Positions 1 to 6,412 are shown, counted from the first letter of the stretch. The stretch is DNA of 6,979 bases from Bordetella parapertussis (GCA_945906975.1 CAMDRY010000168.1:1-6979), one strand, 5' to 3'. The notes: a model not told the origin generated them from the sequence alone. Translations and numbers: made by a program.

Positions 1-854
1 ACGCTTCCCGGCTTCATCGACTGCACCATCTCGGCGGTGATCAGCTTGGGCGCGGGCTTGCCCGGGATCAGCGCAGTGGTGATGATGATGTCGACTTCCT
101 TGGCCTGCTTGGCGTACATCTCACGCTGGGCCTGCTGGAAGCCCTCGCTCATCACCTTGGCGTAGCCGCCGCCGCCGGCGCCTTCTTCCTCATAATCGAC
201 CTTCACGAATTCACCGCCCAGCGACACCACCTGGTCGGCCACTTCGGCACGCGTGTCGTTGGCGCGCACGATGGCGCCCAGGCCCGCTGCTGTGCCGATC
301 GCCGCCAGGCCGGCGACGCCGGCACCGGCAATTAAGACCTTGGCCGGCGGCACCTTGCCCGCGGCGGTGATCTGGCCGTTGAAAAAACGGCCAAAGGCGT
401 TGGCCGCCTCGATCACAGCGCGATAGCCTGCGACGCCCGCCTGCGAGGTCAGCGCGTCCATCTTCTGCGCGCGCGAGAGCGTGCGCGGCAACGCATCGAT
501 GGCCAGCACGGTGGCTTTTTTCGCGGCAAGCTGCTGCATCAACTCCGGGTTTTGCGCCGGCCAGATGAAGCCGGCCAGGGTGCCGCCTTCGCGCAGCAAG
601 GCCACTTCGGCCGTCGTCGGCACACCCACCTTGAAGACAATGTCCGACATCGCCCAGAGTTTGGCCGCACCCTCGACCACCTGGGCACCGGCGGCGCGGT
701 AGGTGTCGTCGCTGAAGTTCGCCGCGGCGCCCGCGCCCGACTCGACCGCCACAGCGAAGCCCAGCTTGACGAGCTTTTCCACGACTTCCGGCACGGTGGC
801 AACGCGCTTTTCACCCGCCGCCGTCTCTTTTGGTACGCCTATGACCTGAGGCAT
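1..854 (-). CDS. pntA: NAD(P) transhydrogenase subunit alpha, N-terminal part (3' end beyond window)
   Basis: This encodes the NAD(H)-binding domain I of the proton-translocating transhydrogenase, which couples hydride transfer between NADH and NADP+ to proton flow across the inner membrane. The 284 visible residues begin MPQVIGVPKETAAGEKRVA, the typical alanine dehydrogenase/PntA N-terminus. They contain an SRAQKMDAL segment (about 127-135) followed by AGYRAVIEAA (142-151), a Rossmann glycine motif GAGVAG (177-182) followed by GLGAIVRANDTR, then YAKVMS (231-236) and TTALIPGKPAPKLIT (259-273). These match the family closely. The ATG at 854 is preceded by AAGGGGA (859-865), a good ribosome-binding site, 4 nt upstream. 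The gene has no stop inside the window and runs off the left edge, so I cannot tell whether it is the long alpha form or the split PntAA form. By eye it is more GC-rich than the genes to its right. It lies 195 bp downstream of the permease gene on the same strand and probably has its own promoter. Confidence 0.95.
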   Translation of the reverse strand, partial: MPQVIGVPKETAAGEKRVATVPEVVEKLVKLGFAVAVESGAGAAANFSDDTYRAAGAQVVEGAAKLWAMSDIVFKVGVPTTAEVALLREGGTLAGFIWPAQNPELMQQLAAKKATVLAIDALPRTLSRAQKMDALTSQAGVAGYRAVIEAANAFGRFFNGQITAAGKVPPAKVLIAGAGVAGLAAIGTAAGLGAIVRANDTRAEVADQVVSLGGEFVKVDYEEEGAGGGGYAKVMSEGFQQAQREMYAKQAKEVDIIITTALIPGKPAPKLITAEMVQSMKPGS

Positions 855-1049
855 GAAATCCCCTTAATTAGCTATGGCTATGGATACGCAGTATTGCGAC
901 TGGTGTTTTTTCGGGGCCCGGAATAACAAGCCTGTTGGCAACGCCCCCTGTCAGGCAGAGCGCGATGGAAACTCGGATTTTTACGTTTGAAACGCATGGA
1001 AATTTTAGCACGATGCCCCGGCCCGGCTTTGCGCGTCTCGAGCACAATT
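855..1049 (-). promoter_or_regulatory. Leader and presumed promoter region of pntA
   Basis: This gap separates the permease stop codon from the pntA start. The only site I can support firmly is the AAGGGGA ribosome-binding site at 859-865. A TAAAAT -10-like hexamer occurs on the minus strand at 1002-1007, but I see no convincing -35 at the right spacing. A GC-rich near-palindrome (around 912-922, GGGGCCCG core) lies next to a run of T on the plus strand, which is A on the minus strand, so it is not a normal terminator for leftward transcription. I see no gene or RNA here. Confidence 0.4.
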
Positions 1050-2396
1050 TCAAATTGCACCACGGGCCTCTGAATGGCTCAGGATCTCCGAGGCAGATTC
1101 CCGCTTCCGTCGGATGCGAATTGCATAGATGGCCGCAACAATTCCAAATCCGATCAATGCAAGAACGATCGCCGGGATGCCAAAATACCAGCGACTTAGG
1201 GTTCGGGACTTCTTGCGCAAATGCTCCTGCACAAAACGCTCACCTTGGGCCATTTCGTTAAATGAGCGCTGAAAGGCTGAAAGCTTTTGCACCTCCTCCT
1301 CGGTTAGCGCGGCCCCCTTCCATCTGGCGCTGCGCTCCGCATCGCGCAACAGCTCGACCTCACCCCGATAGCGTTTCTCATTGTTCAAAGCCTCCTTGAA
1401 AAGGCGCTGCTCAGTGGCCGTAAGAAATTGCGCCGGACTCGTGATGTTAGCCGCCTCGAGCGCGGCAGCAAGCGGCTGGTCAGCTGTGGGCACGGCCAGG
1501 GTCCAAACACCAAGGGCGAGCACAAGGGCACAACCAATGGCTGGCGTGAGCAACTGGGCAAAAGCGCCCGGCGTCGGTACATTGCGCGCCGGCCCGAGAA
1601 AAAAATGGCGCAGGATAAAGGCAACAAGCAGCGCCAGACCAAAAAATGCAACCAGTGTGGCTCCGGTGGGCAGGTCATAGGCAAGTGAGGCACAGAACCC
1701 GGAAAAGCCGGCAAAAATTCCGGAAATCCAACCTAGAGTAAGCACAACGAAAACACGACGAGAGAACAGGCCTCCTATCAAAGCTGGAATAATCAGAAAT
1801 GAAAAGACCAGTAACACGCCCGCATACGTCACCGAACTGGTCACAACCACGGCAAAACTCGAATAGAACAAAAAATCCCAGCGCATGACACGCCAGTCGG
1901 CAGGCGCGCTATTCGCCGCTGCGAGCAACTGCCGCCGAAAAATCCAATGGACGCAGCCAACGACGCCATACAGCATCGCGAGCTGGGCCAACTCCTCGGA
2001 ACCGATTGCGAGAAGGCTTCCGACAAAGAGTTTCTTGACTTGTTCCGCGCCTTGCGGAGAACCGTCTATAACCAATATCGTCAGGGCCGTTGCAACGACA
2101 TAGGCGACGCCGATGACAGCTTCCTGGCTGACTCCGCGCGAAAGGCGGCGCAGCATGGTCAGGAAAATGGCGCCCAACATTGAAAATAACAACGCATAGG
2201 CGAGGCTCGCCGAACCTGCTGGAGGATGGCCCAGCGCGACAGCCACCATCGCCCCGAGCGCAGACAATTGCGCCAAGGCAAGGTCGGCGAAAATTACATC
2301 GCGCCGCAGAACCTGCAATCCGAGCCACGTGTGCATGCCGACGAAAACAACCACGGCCGCGGCTGGAAATAGCAAAAATTCGTAGACTCCGTCCAT
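1050..2396 (-). CDS. ABC-3 family metal-type ABC transporter permease with long C-terminal extension
   Basis: This is an inner-membrane permease related to ZnuB/MntB/TroC, which form the channel for Zn, Mn or Fe taken up by a periplasmic binding protein. Residues 1-270 form the permease core: many hydrophobic segments (about 5-27, 62-83, 95-112, 137-153, 173-212, 215-237, 245-265), with the family-typical stretch LQVLRRDVIFADLALAQLSA (28-47) near the N-terminus. The usual family length is about 260-290 residues. This protein has 448. The extra part holds a hydrophobic segment (about 283-302), a charged helical region of about 100 residues rich in E, K, R and Q (303-403), another hydrophobic segment (404-424), and a basic tail RIRRKR (427-432). 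The ATG at 2396 lies 6 bp after the stop of the binding-protein gene, with no strong ribosome-binding site, which suggests translational coupling. No ATPase gene adjoins it. Family assignment is firm; substrate is inferred only. Confidence 0.88.
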   Translation of the reverse strand: MDGVYEFLLFPAAAVVVFVGMHTWLGLQVLRRDVIFADLALAQLSALGAMVAVALGHPPAGSASLAYALLFSMLGAIFLTMLRRLSRGVSQEAVIGVAYVVATALTILVIDGSPQGAEQVKKLFVGSLLAIGSEELAQLAMLYGVVGCVHWIFRRQLLAAANSAPADWRVMRWDFLFYSSFAVVVTSSVTYAGVLLVFSFLIIPALIGGLFSRRVFVVLTLGWISGIFAGFSGFCASLAYDLPTGATLVAFFGLALLVAFILRHFFLGPARNVPTPGAFAQLLTPAIGCALVLALGVWTLAVPTADQPLAAALEAANITSPAQFLTATEQRLFKEALNNEKRYRGEVELLRDAERSARWKGAALTEEEVQKLSAFQRSFNEMAQGERFVQEHLRKKSRTLSRWYFGIPAIVLALIGFGIVAAIYAIRIRRKRESASEILSHSEARGAI

Positions 2397-2402
2397 TGTT
2401 GC

Positions 2403-3383
2403 TTACGGAGAAAGCGCGTTTGCGATGGCCCGCGTATTGAATTCCATCATGCTGAAGTAGTCAACGGCCTCCACAACACTGCCAACGGACGGTGCCAGGA
2501 CCACAACCTTGGCGTCGGCATGCTTGCCGAGCAGGCGCGCAGTGTCCCCCGGCTGAAAGGGCTCATGCAGGATAAGCCGCACCCGACTCGCACGCATGCT
2601 GTCGGCAAGTTGTTTGAGCCTCGCCAGGCTTGGCGGTATCCCCTCCTTCTCCTCGATAACGGCGATGATGTTCAGGCGGAACCGGCGTGCAAAATAGGGC
2701 CAGGTGTTGTGATAGCTGACAAGCGGCACCCCCCGATACGGCTCAAGGTTTTTCGCCCACCGGACAGCGTGCCCCCTTAGCGCTGCGACGAATTTCCCGT
2801 GCGCGGCTTCAATGACGCTTTTTTTCTCGGGTCGGAGCCGTATCAGCGCAGCCGCTATCTGGCCGGCGATGATTTCGACGTTCACCGGGTCGAGCCAGTA
2901 ATGCGGGTTGGCGCTGCCATGAACATGCCCAGGTATCACGTTGACGCTGCGACCGCGCACTTCAAGCAGGGCAATTTGCGCCGACAGGTCGAGATAACCG
3001 GCGCCACCGGGCATCAGCGCATCCCGTTCGGATCGCTGCAATAAGCGATCGAGCCAGTGCTCGTATCCAGCCCCGACACGCAGCACGAGCTCGGCGCGCC
3101 GTAACGTCGCCAAATGATTGGGGCGCGGCTCGAAAGTCTCCGGGTCGGCGCCGTTGGGCATTAACGACTCCACCTTGGCCGTACCGCCCGCCACCGATTC
3201 GGTGATGCTTTTCAGATCCGGAGTCGTCGTCACCACGACGAGCTGCGCTTGTGCGAAAGACTCCGATATCAGGGTCAGGGCGATGAACAGCGCCGCGACG
3301 CCAGTTGAGAAGCGCAGCTCAATCCGCTTATTCCAGCATCGTTTTACTTCGATCCAACCCATAGGCTTTTTGGCATCATGCAA
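2403..3383 (-). CDS. ZnuA/TroA-like (cluster A-I) metal-type ABC substrate-binding protein
   Basis: This is a periplasmic binding protein of the zinc/manganese uptake family (ZnuA, TroA, MntC), presumed to deliver its ligand to the permease encoded just downstream. Residues 1-46 are a long signal peptide: a basic n-region with several K/R, a hydrophobic core (about 26-40), and SFAQA before the mature start QLVVVTTTPDLKSI. Family landmarks are MPNGADPETFEPRPNHL (75-91), a short His-containing loop GHVHG (152-156), NPHYWLDPVN (159-168), SYHNTWPYFARRF (223-235) and EPFQPGD (274-280). Two expected metal ligands survive as H161 and H225. The usual first His in DPHxxEP is E82, and the usual Asp before PxxG is A297 (VVLAPSVG). 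The length of 326 aa is normal. The start chosen is TTG at 3383, which has AAGGAAG at 3388-3394. The ATG at 3362 (residue 8) has no good site. The gene overlaps the amidase gene by 40 bp. Family is confident; the metal bound, if any, is uncertain. Confidence 0.88.
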   Translation of the reverse strand: MHDAKKPMGWIEVKRCWNKRIELRFSTGVAALFIALTLISESFAQAQLVVVTTTPDLKSITESVAGGTAKVESLMPNGADPETFEPRPNHLATLRRAELVLRVGAGYEHWLDRLLQRSERDALMPGGAGYLDLSAQIALLEVRGRSVNVIPGHVHGSANPHYWLDPVNVEIIAGQIAAALIRLRPEKKSVIEAAHGKFVAALRGHAVRWAKNLEPYRGVPLVSYHNTWPYFARRFRLNIIAVIEEKEGIPPSLARLKQLADSMRASRVRLILHEPFQPGDTARLLGKHADAKVVVLAPSVGSVVEAVDYFSMMEFNTRAIANALSP

Positions 3384-4741
3384 TGGACTTCCTTGTCGCC
3401 AGTCGTATGCGGCCCAATCCTGCAGTCCATCGCAATGCTCGAAAGAGAGTATGCATCAAGGCGGGTAAGTTTCTTTTTCTCAACGATGGCGGCAATCATC
3501 GCAAGCGCCGCTGAATTCATCGCCTTTTCCAGATCATCGTCCTTGGCGTAGGTGACGAAAAATTTCGCGTTATCCTGTTTAGGCAACGCAGCCGGCCGCG
3601 GCGATCTAGCCTGCTTAGGAACCATGCAATAAGTGCCTTTGACCACGTTGACCACCTCGGAAATCGGGCAATTCCATGTCTCGAGCATGATTTTCTCCGC
3701 CTGCGCGCGAGATACCTTTCGTTGCTCGACAATGAACTTCACGGTTTCGCTCTTCAACAGATCCAGGGCCTTATTCAGGTCGCGATCGTAACCGATGGTT
3801 ATCCACGCCGTGGGCGTCTCAACACGTGGCCATTCAAGCGGGGTTTGCTTGATGACATCGACAGTGATATTGAACTCCTGAAAGGCGGTCTCGATCGCCG
3901 TGAGGTTGATCTCGCCATTCCCCTGCCCGGCGTGAGAGTCACCGGTCCAGACCAGCGCCCCCTTCATGAATACCGGCAGATAAAGCGTCGTGCCTTCCGT
4001 CATTTCACGCAGATCGAGATTTCCACCGTACCTGCCCGGTGGAACAGTATTGTATTTTCCGGGCTCCGCACGAGCGACCGCAATGGTCCCCGGAAAAGGC
4101 CGCAACGGGACGACTATCCCAGGCGCGAACTCCATCTGCTTCTTCTCGTTGTCGAGATAAAAATATTTTATTTGTCCTTGCGGGAATTCTTTGGGAAAGG
4201 CGCCGAGGATGCCCGGCAGATTCATATTCGACGCATAAGGACGGGGCACTATCTTGTTGAACTTTATACGCAGGATATCGCCCGGCTCGGCACCCTCGAC
4301 ATAAATGGGTCCGGTCACCGTGTGCGGACCCCTACCCGGAAAATCATTACGCATCTTTACCAATTGATCCATCGTTACACCGGGCACAATCTGATTGTGC
4401 GATGCGGTCATGGTTTCCATCACGATGGTGTCGCCGGAATTGACCTTGAGCACCGGCGCCTGATTGCTATCAAACCATCCCCACTGTGTGGTTGCAGGGG
4501 TGGCCGGAAGTATGTGCGTCTTGGCGCCCTTGGTCGCCAACGGCGCGACCATCCCAGCCGCATCCAGCGGCCCGTAAAGAAACGGCAAGTAGCTGTCCGC
4601 CCTCTGCAGATCAGGCAAAGGCGTGGGTTGAACCGGGGCTGGCGCCGGAGCTGTCGGGGCCTGCGCCACTGCGCCGTTAGCGAACACAAAGCCCGCCAAA
4701 ATCACACCACCCACCTGCAATAGCCTGCGAGTCGAAATCAT
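3344..4741 (-). CDS. Exported acetamidase/formamidase-family protein
   Basis: This belongs to the FmdA/AmdA family, whose members hydrolyse formamide, acetamide or related short amides to ammonia and the acid. The protein is 465 aa from the ATG at 4741, preceded by GGGGGC 3 nt upstream. A longer reading from TTG at 4801 is possible but would bury the signal peptide. Residues 1-28 form a signal peptide with a twin-arginine motif (STRRLLQV, 3-10), a hydrophobic core and AVAQA. A Pro/Ala-rich linker follows (29-43). Family motifs are HTVTGPIYVEGAEPGDILRI (140-159), PPGRYGGNLDLREM (234-247) and TGDSHAGQGNGE (266-277), in which N275 stands where many relatives have Asp. The C-terminus has two copies of one module (about 322-376 and 404-458), each with cysteines 14 residues apart. 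It is first in a three-gene unit with ABC binding protein and permease, divergent from a LysR gene. Exact substrate is unknown; periplasmic location is inferred from the signal peptide. Confidence 0.88.
   Translation of the reverse strand: MISTRRLLQVGGVILAGFVFANGAVAQAPTAPAPAPVQPTPLPDLQRADSYLPFLYGPLDAAGMVAPLATKGAKTHILPATPATTQWGWFDSNQAPVLKVNSGDTIVMETMTASHNQIVPGVTMDQLVKMRNDFPGRGPHTVTGPIYVEGAEPGDILRIKFNKIVPRPYASNMNLPGILGAFPKEFPQGQIKYFYLDNEKKQMEFAPGIVVPLRPFPGTIAVARAEPGKYNTVPPGRYGGNLDLREMTEGTTLYLPVFMKGALVWTGDSHAGQGNGEINLTAIETAFQEFNITVDVIKQTPLEWPRVETPTAWITIGYDRDLNKALDLLKSETVKFIVEQRKVSRAQAEKIMLETWNCPISEVVNVVKGTYCMVPKQARSPRPAALPKQDNAKFFVTYAKDDDLEKAMNSAALAMIAAIVEKKKLTRLDAYSLSSIAMDCRIGPHTTGDKEVHCMMPKSLWVGSK
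3381..3394 (-). promoter_or_regulatory. Ribosome-binding site and TTG start of the binding-protein gene inside the amidase gene
   Basis: AAGGAAG (3388-3394, minus strand) precedes the TTG at 3383-3381, with 4 nt between them. The in-frame ATG at 3362 has only AAAAAGCCT before it. Both starts keep the signal peptide. The site lies within the last codons of the upstream amidase gene, whose stop is at 3344-3346, so translation of the two is probably coupled. Confidence 0.5.
3427..3777 (-). repeat. Tandem duplication within the amidase C-terminus
   Basis: At protein level, residues 322-376 and 404-458 of the amidase align without gaps at an offset of 82 residues. By hand count 16 of 55 positions are identical. 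Shared anchors are LxKA, IVExxK, R, A, C, K and CMxPK. Both copies keep two cysteines 14 residues apart (C358/C372 and C440/C454). The DNA copies have diverged, so the duplication is old. The stated span covers both copies and the linker between them. Confidence 0.65.
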
Positions 4742-4924
4742 GTCGCCCCCAATCTGGTGATAAAAAACACGTAGGTGAACAGGCGGCACATTCAGCCACA
4801 AGCGTGCCCATTAGAAGGTATCTTTTGATAAATATAAGTGATAATTCGTGCTGGATTGATGCCTATTTTTTAAAACAGTGTTGCCGTTTCGGCAACACTC
4901 TTCCCATGCCAGGAGCAGGTAACC
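4742..4924. promoter_or_regulatory. Divergent control region between the amidase unit and the LysR gene
   Basis: This 183-bp region must hold the promoters for both the leftward amidase unit and the rightward LysR gene. It includes an AT-rich stretch (about 4821-4876) that contrasts with the surrounding coding sequence. TGATAA occurs three times on the plus strand (4758, 4826 and 4839). Several -10-like hexamers can be found on either strand (for example GATAAT at 4840 plus), but none has a good -35 at consensus spacing, which is common for activator-dependent LysR-type promoters. The strongest element is the inverted repeat at 4877-4899, listed separately. Confidence 0.55.
4877..4899. promoter_or_regulatory. 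Perfect 10-bp inverted repeat, probable LysR-family operator
   Basis: AGTGTTGCCG (4877-4886) and CGGCAACACT (4890-4899) are exact inverted copies separated by TTT. Inside the dyad, T4882 and A4894 flank 11 bases, giving the T-N11-A pattern typical of LysR-type operators. The site lies 26 bp before the LysR start codon and 136 bp before the amidase start, where an autoregulated divergent LysR gene usually has its recognition site. An RNA hairpin in the LysR leader is also possible. It lacks a following T-run in the LysR direction, so it is not a standard terminator. Confidence 0.6.
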
Positions 4925-5854
4925 GTGAAACATTTGCGCTTCCTCCGCTATGTCGACGAAGTGGCTCGTGCCGGATCCATCCGCCAGGCCGCCGAGCGTT
5001 TGCACGTCGCCCCTTCGGCAGTCAACAGACGCCTCCTGGACATCGAGGAAGAGCTCGGAACCACTATTTTTGAACGCTTGCCGCGAGGCATGCGCCTGAC
5101 TCCGGCCGGTGAGTTATTTTTACATTACATCCGAAGCCGCGAGGCCGACCTTGATCAAGTGCGTTCTGAAATTGAGGACCTTCGGGGTATCCGCAGAGGA
5201 GACGTCAGATTACTGGCCAGCCAGGCACTGGCGCCGGTATTCCTGCCGCAGACGATCGCCGCATTTCGAACTAAGCATCACGATGTGACATTTCAGGCGC
5301 GCTTCGGTGATCACGTCCAGGCGCTGGCCGCGTTAAGGGCGTTTGAGATTGAATTTGCGCTGGTATTCAACCTCGCGCCCGATGCGGATATCGAGCGACT
5401 CGCAGAGTCCGGCCAACGCCTGGTCGCGACCATGCATCGAAGCCATCCGCTGGCAGCACGCGGTAGCAGTCTGCGCCTGCGCGATTGCGCTGAATACCCA
5501 TTGGTGCTGTCAAACCGCGATACTGGCGGCCGGCAGATGCTGGATCTGTTTCTGGCGCGAAGTTCAGTGAAATTTAATCGGATTATCGAGAGCAACAGCT
5601 TCGAATTCCTGCGCGCCTACCTTTGTTACGAGCGAGCGATCTCCTTCCAATTCGCCGTCGGCTCCGCCCCCCAACAAGGAGAAATCGTCGCACGTGACAT
5701 AGAGGATCGCGGATTTCCGCTCGGTCAGTTGGTTCTGGCACAACTACGTGGGCGCCTTTTGCCTGTGGCGGCGATACGATTCGCAGAGCACCTCAAAGAG
5801 GCGCTTGGCAAGACGCCTGAAAGCAAACGGGCCAGGGCGGCAAGCGCAAAATAA
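4925..5854 (+). CDS. LysR-family transcriptional regulator
   Basis: This is a cytoplasmic DNA-binding regulator of the LysR family, 309 aa, the normal length. The N-terminal winged helix-turn-helix covers about residues 1-62: FLRYVDEVARAGSIRQAAERL, then HVAPSAVNRRLLDIEEELG (27-45) as the recognition-helix region, FERLPRGMRLTPAGE (49-63) as the wing, and a linker helix to about 88. The rest (about 90-295) is the ligand-responsive domain, where the inducer would bind. It starts at GTG 4925, with AGGAG at 4911-4915 9 nt upstream; the reading frame gives the standard LysR N-terminus at this codon. It is transcribed away from the amidase unit, and the inverted repeat between them is a likely binding site. 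It probably regulates the amidase unit and itself. The inducer is unknown; an amide or a related nitrogen compound is a guess from context. Confidence 0.93.
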   Translation: MKHLRFLRYVDEVARAGSIRQAAERLHVAPSAVNRRLLDIEEELGTTIFERLPRGMRLTPAGELFLHYIRSREADLDQVRSEIEDLRGIRRGDVRLLASQALAPVFLPQTIAAFRTKHHDVTFQARFGDHVQALAALRAFEIEFALVFNLAPDADIERLAESGQRLVATMHRSHPLAARGSSLRLRDCAEYPLVLSNRDTGGRQMLDLFLARSSVKFNRIIESNSFEFLRAYLCYERAISFQFAVGSAPQQGEIVARDIEDRGFPLGQLVLAQLRGRLLPVAAIRFAEHLKEALGKTPESKRARAASAK

Positions 5855-5917
5855 CCGGGCTGGAGTGGGCCGCGCATACCGCAACCGGGCAGCCCATCCC
5901 GCCGCTGCAGGGTTACC

Positions 5918-6328
5918 TCACACCGCTTCGAAGCTAATGTCCTGCGCCCCTTCCCAAAGCACTTTTCGCCCGAGTTCAGGCAACTGATGCTTGCCTTCAA
6001 CGATGGTCAGAAAGTGGTTTCCAGCGAGTTGCCCAACCTTGCTCGAAAAACTACAACTGCCATAGGCGAGGATGATCTCAGTCTCGCTATATCCGCCGGG
6101 GTAATAAAGTATGTCGCCGATCGACAAGTGACTCGTATGGTTCTCGTGCTCAACACCAAGATTGAAGTCGCCCATCGGGATCCAGCATCCTTCCCCGCTC
6201 CAGCGCACGTGGATCAATTTCTGGCGGTATGGGAGTGTTGCTCTAAACGCGGCGACAGTCTTGGGCGCGTCCGCGTTGAACTGCGCCACAAACTGCATCC
6301 CGCCCGCGTTGATTCGTACACGACTCAT
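5918..6328 (-). CDS. DUF3830 family protein (cyclophilin-like fold family)
   Basis: This small protein of 136 aa has no signal peptide and no membrane segment. It matches the DUF3830 family as I know it: MSRVRINAGGMQFVAQF at the start, DAPKTVAAFRATLPYRQKLI (20-39), HVRWSGEGCWIPMGDF (40-55), GDILYYPGG (71-79), SETEI (81-85) and GQLAGNHFLTI (99-109) followed by GRKVLWEGAQDI (120-131). The family is assigned a cyclophilin-like fold and has no established biochemical role that I know of. Its genes are often seen near transport and hydrolase genes for small organic compounds. The ATG at 6328 has only a weak, A-rich AGAAAG before it. The gene converges with the LysR gene, leaving 63 bp. It is downstream of, and in the same direction as, a Bug-type binding-protein gene, separated by 264 bp with a possible terminator. 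Family recognition is good; function is unknown. Confidence 0.85.
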   Translation of the reverse strand: MSRVRINAGGMQFVAQFNADAPKTVAAFRATLPYRQKLIHVRWSGEGCWIPMGDFNLGVEHENHTSHLSIGDILYYPGGYSETEIILAYGSCSFSSKVGQLAGNHFLTIVEGKHQLPELGRKVLWEGAQDISFEAV

Positions 6329-6367
6329 TGGATTTCTTTCTGAATGTATTTATCTGAATGAAAAGGC

Positions 6368-6395
6368 CGGCCAGTCGTACCGTGTCGTCTGGCCG
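6368..6395 (-). terminator. Possible intrinsic terminator or attenuator upstream of the DUF3830 gene
   Basis: On the minus strand CGGCCAG (6395-6389) and CTGGCCG (6374-6368) form a 7-bp GC-rich stem with a 14-nt loop. The stem is followed by GCC and then TTTT (6364-6361). It lies 198 bp beyond the Bug gene's stop and 33 bp before the DUF3830 start. It could end transcription of the upstream gene or act as a leader hairpin. The loop is long and the T-run short, so the call is tentative. Confidence 0.4.
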
Positions 6396-6412
6396 CTTGT
6401 TAGCTGTCTATT

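Noticed and set aside
1039..1060. Small palindrome CAATTT-C-AAATTG over the permease stop codon
   Set aside because: A six-base AT-only match with a one-base centre cannot form a useful hairpin and is likely chance.
3722..4723. Long plus-strand open frame of 333 codons opposite the amidase gene
   Set aside because: It lies antisense to a gene with clear family motifs, its translation is rich in Arg and His without recognisable domains, and it is explained as a shadow of the codon bias on the other strand.
4742..4801. Longer amidase reading from a TTG at 4801
   Set aside because: It adds 20 residues ahead of a clear signal peptide, and the ATG at 4741 has its own ribosome-binding site.
4825..4838. 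TTGATAAATATAAG resembling an FNR site (TTGAT-N4-ATCAA)
   Set aside because: Only the left half matches; the right half ATAAG departs from ATCAA at two positions, and the region is simply AT-rich.
4877..4899. Inverted repeat read as a Rho-independent terminator
   Set aside because: No gene ends here, no T-run follows it on the plus strand, and on the minus strand only TTTT then A-rich sequence follows in a region that should precede the amidase gene. An operator fits better.
5855..5917. Possible bidirectional terminator between the LysR and DUF3830 genes
   Set aside because: Only a 6-bp GGGCTG/CAGCCC pairing with a loop of more than 25 nt is visible, and there is no T-run on either strand.
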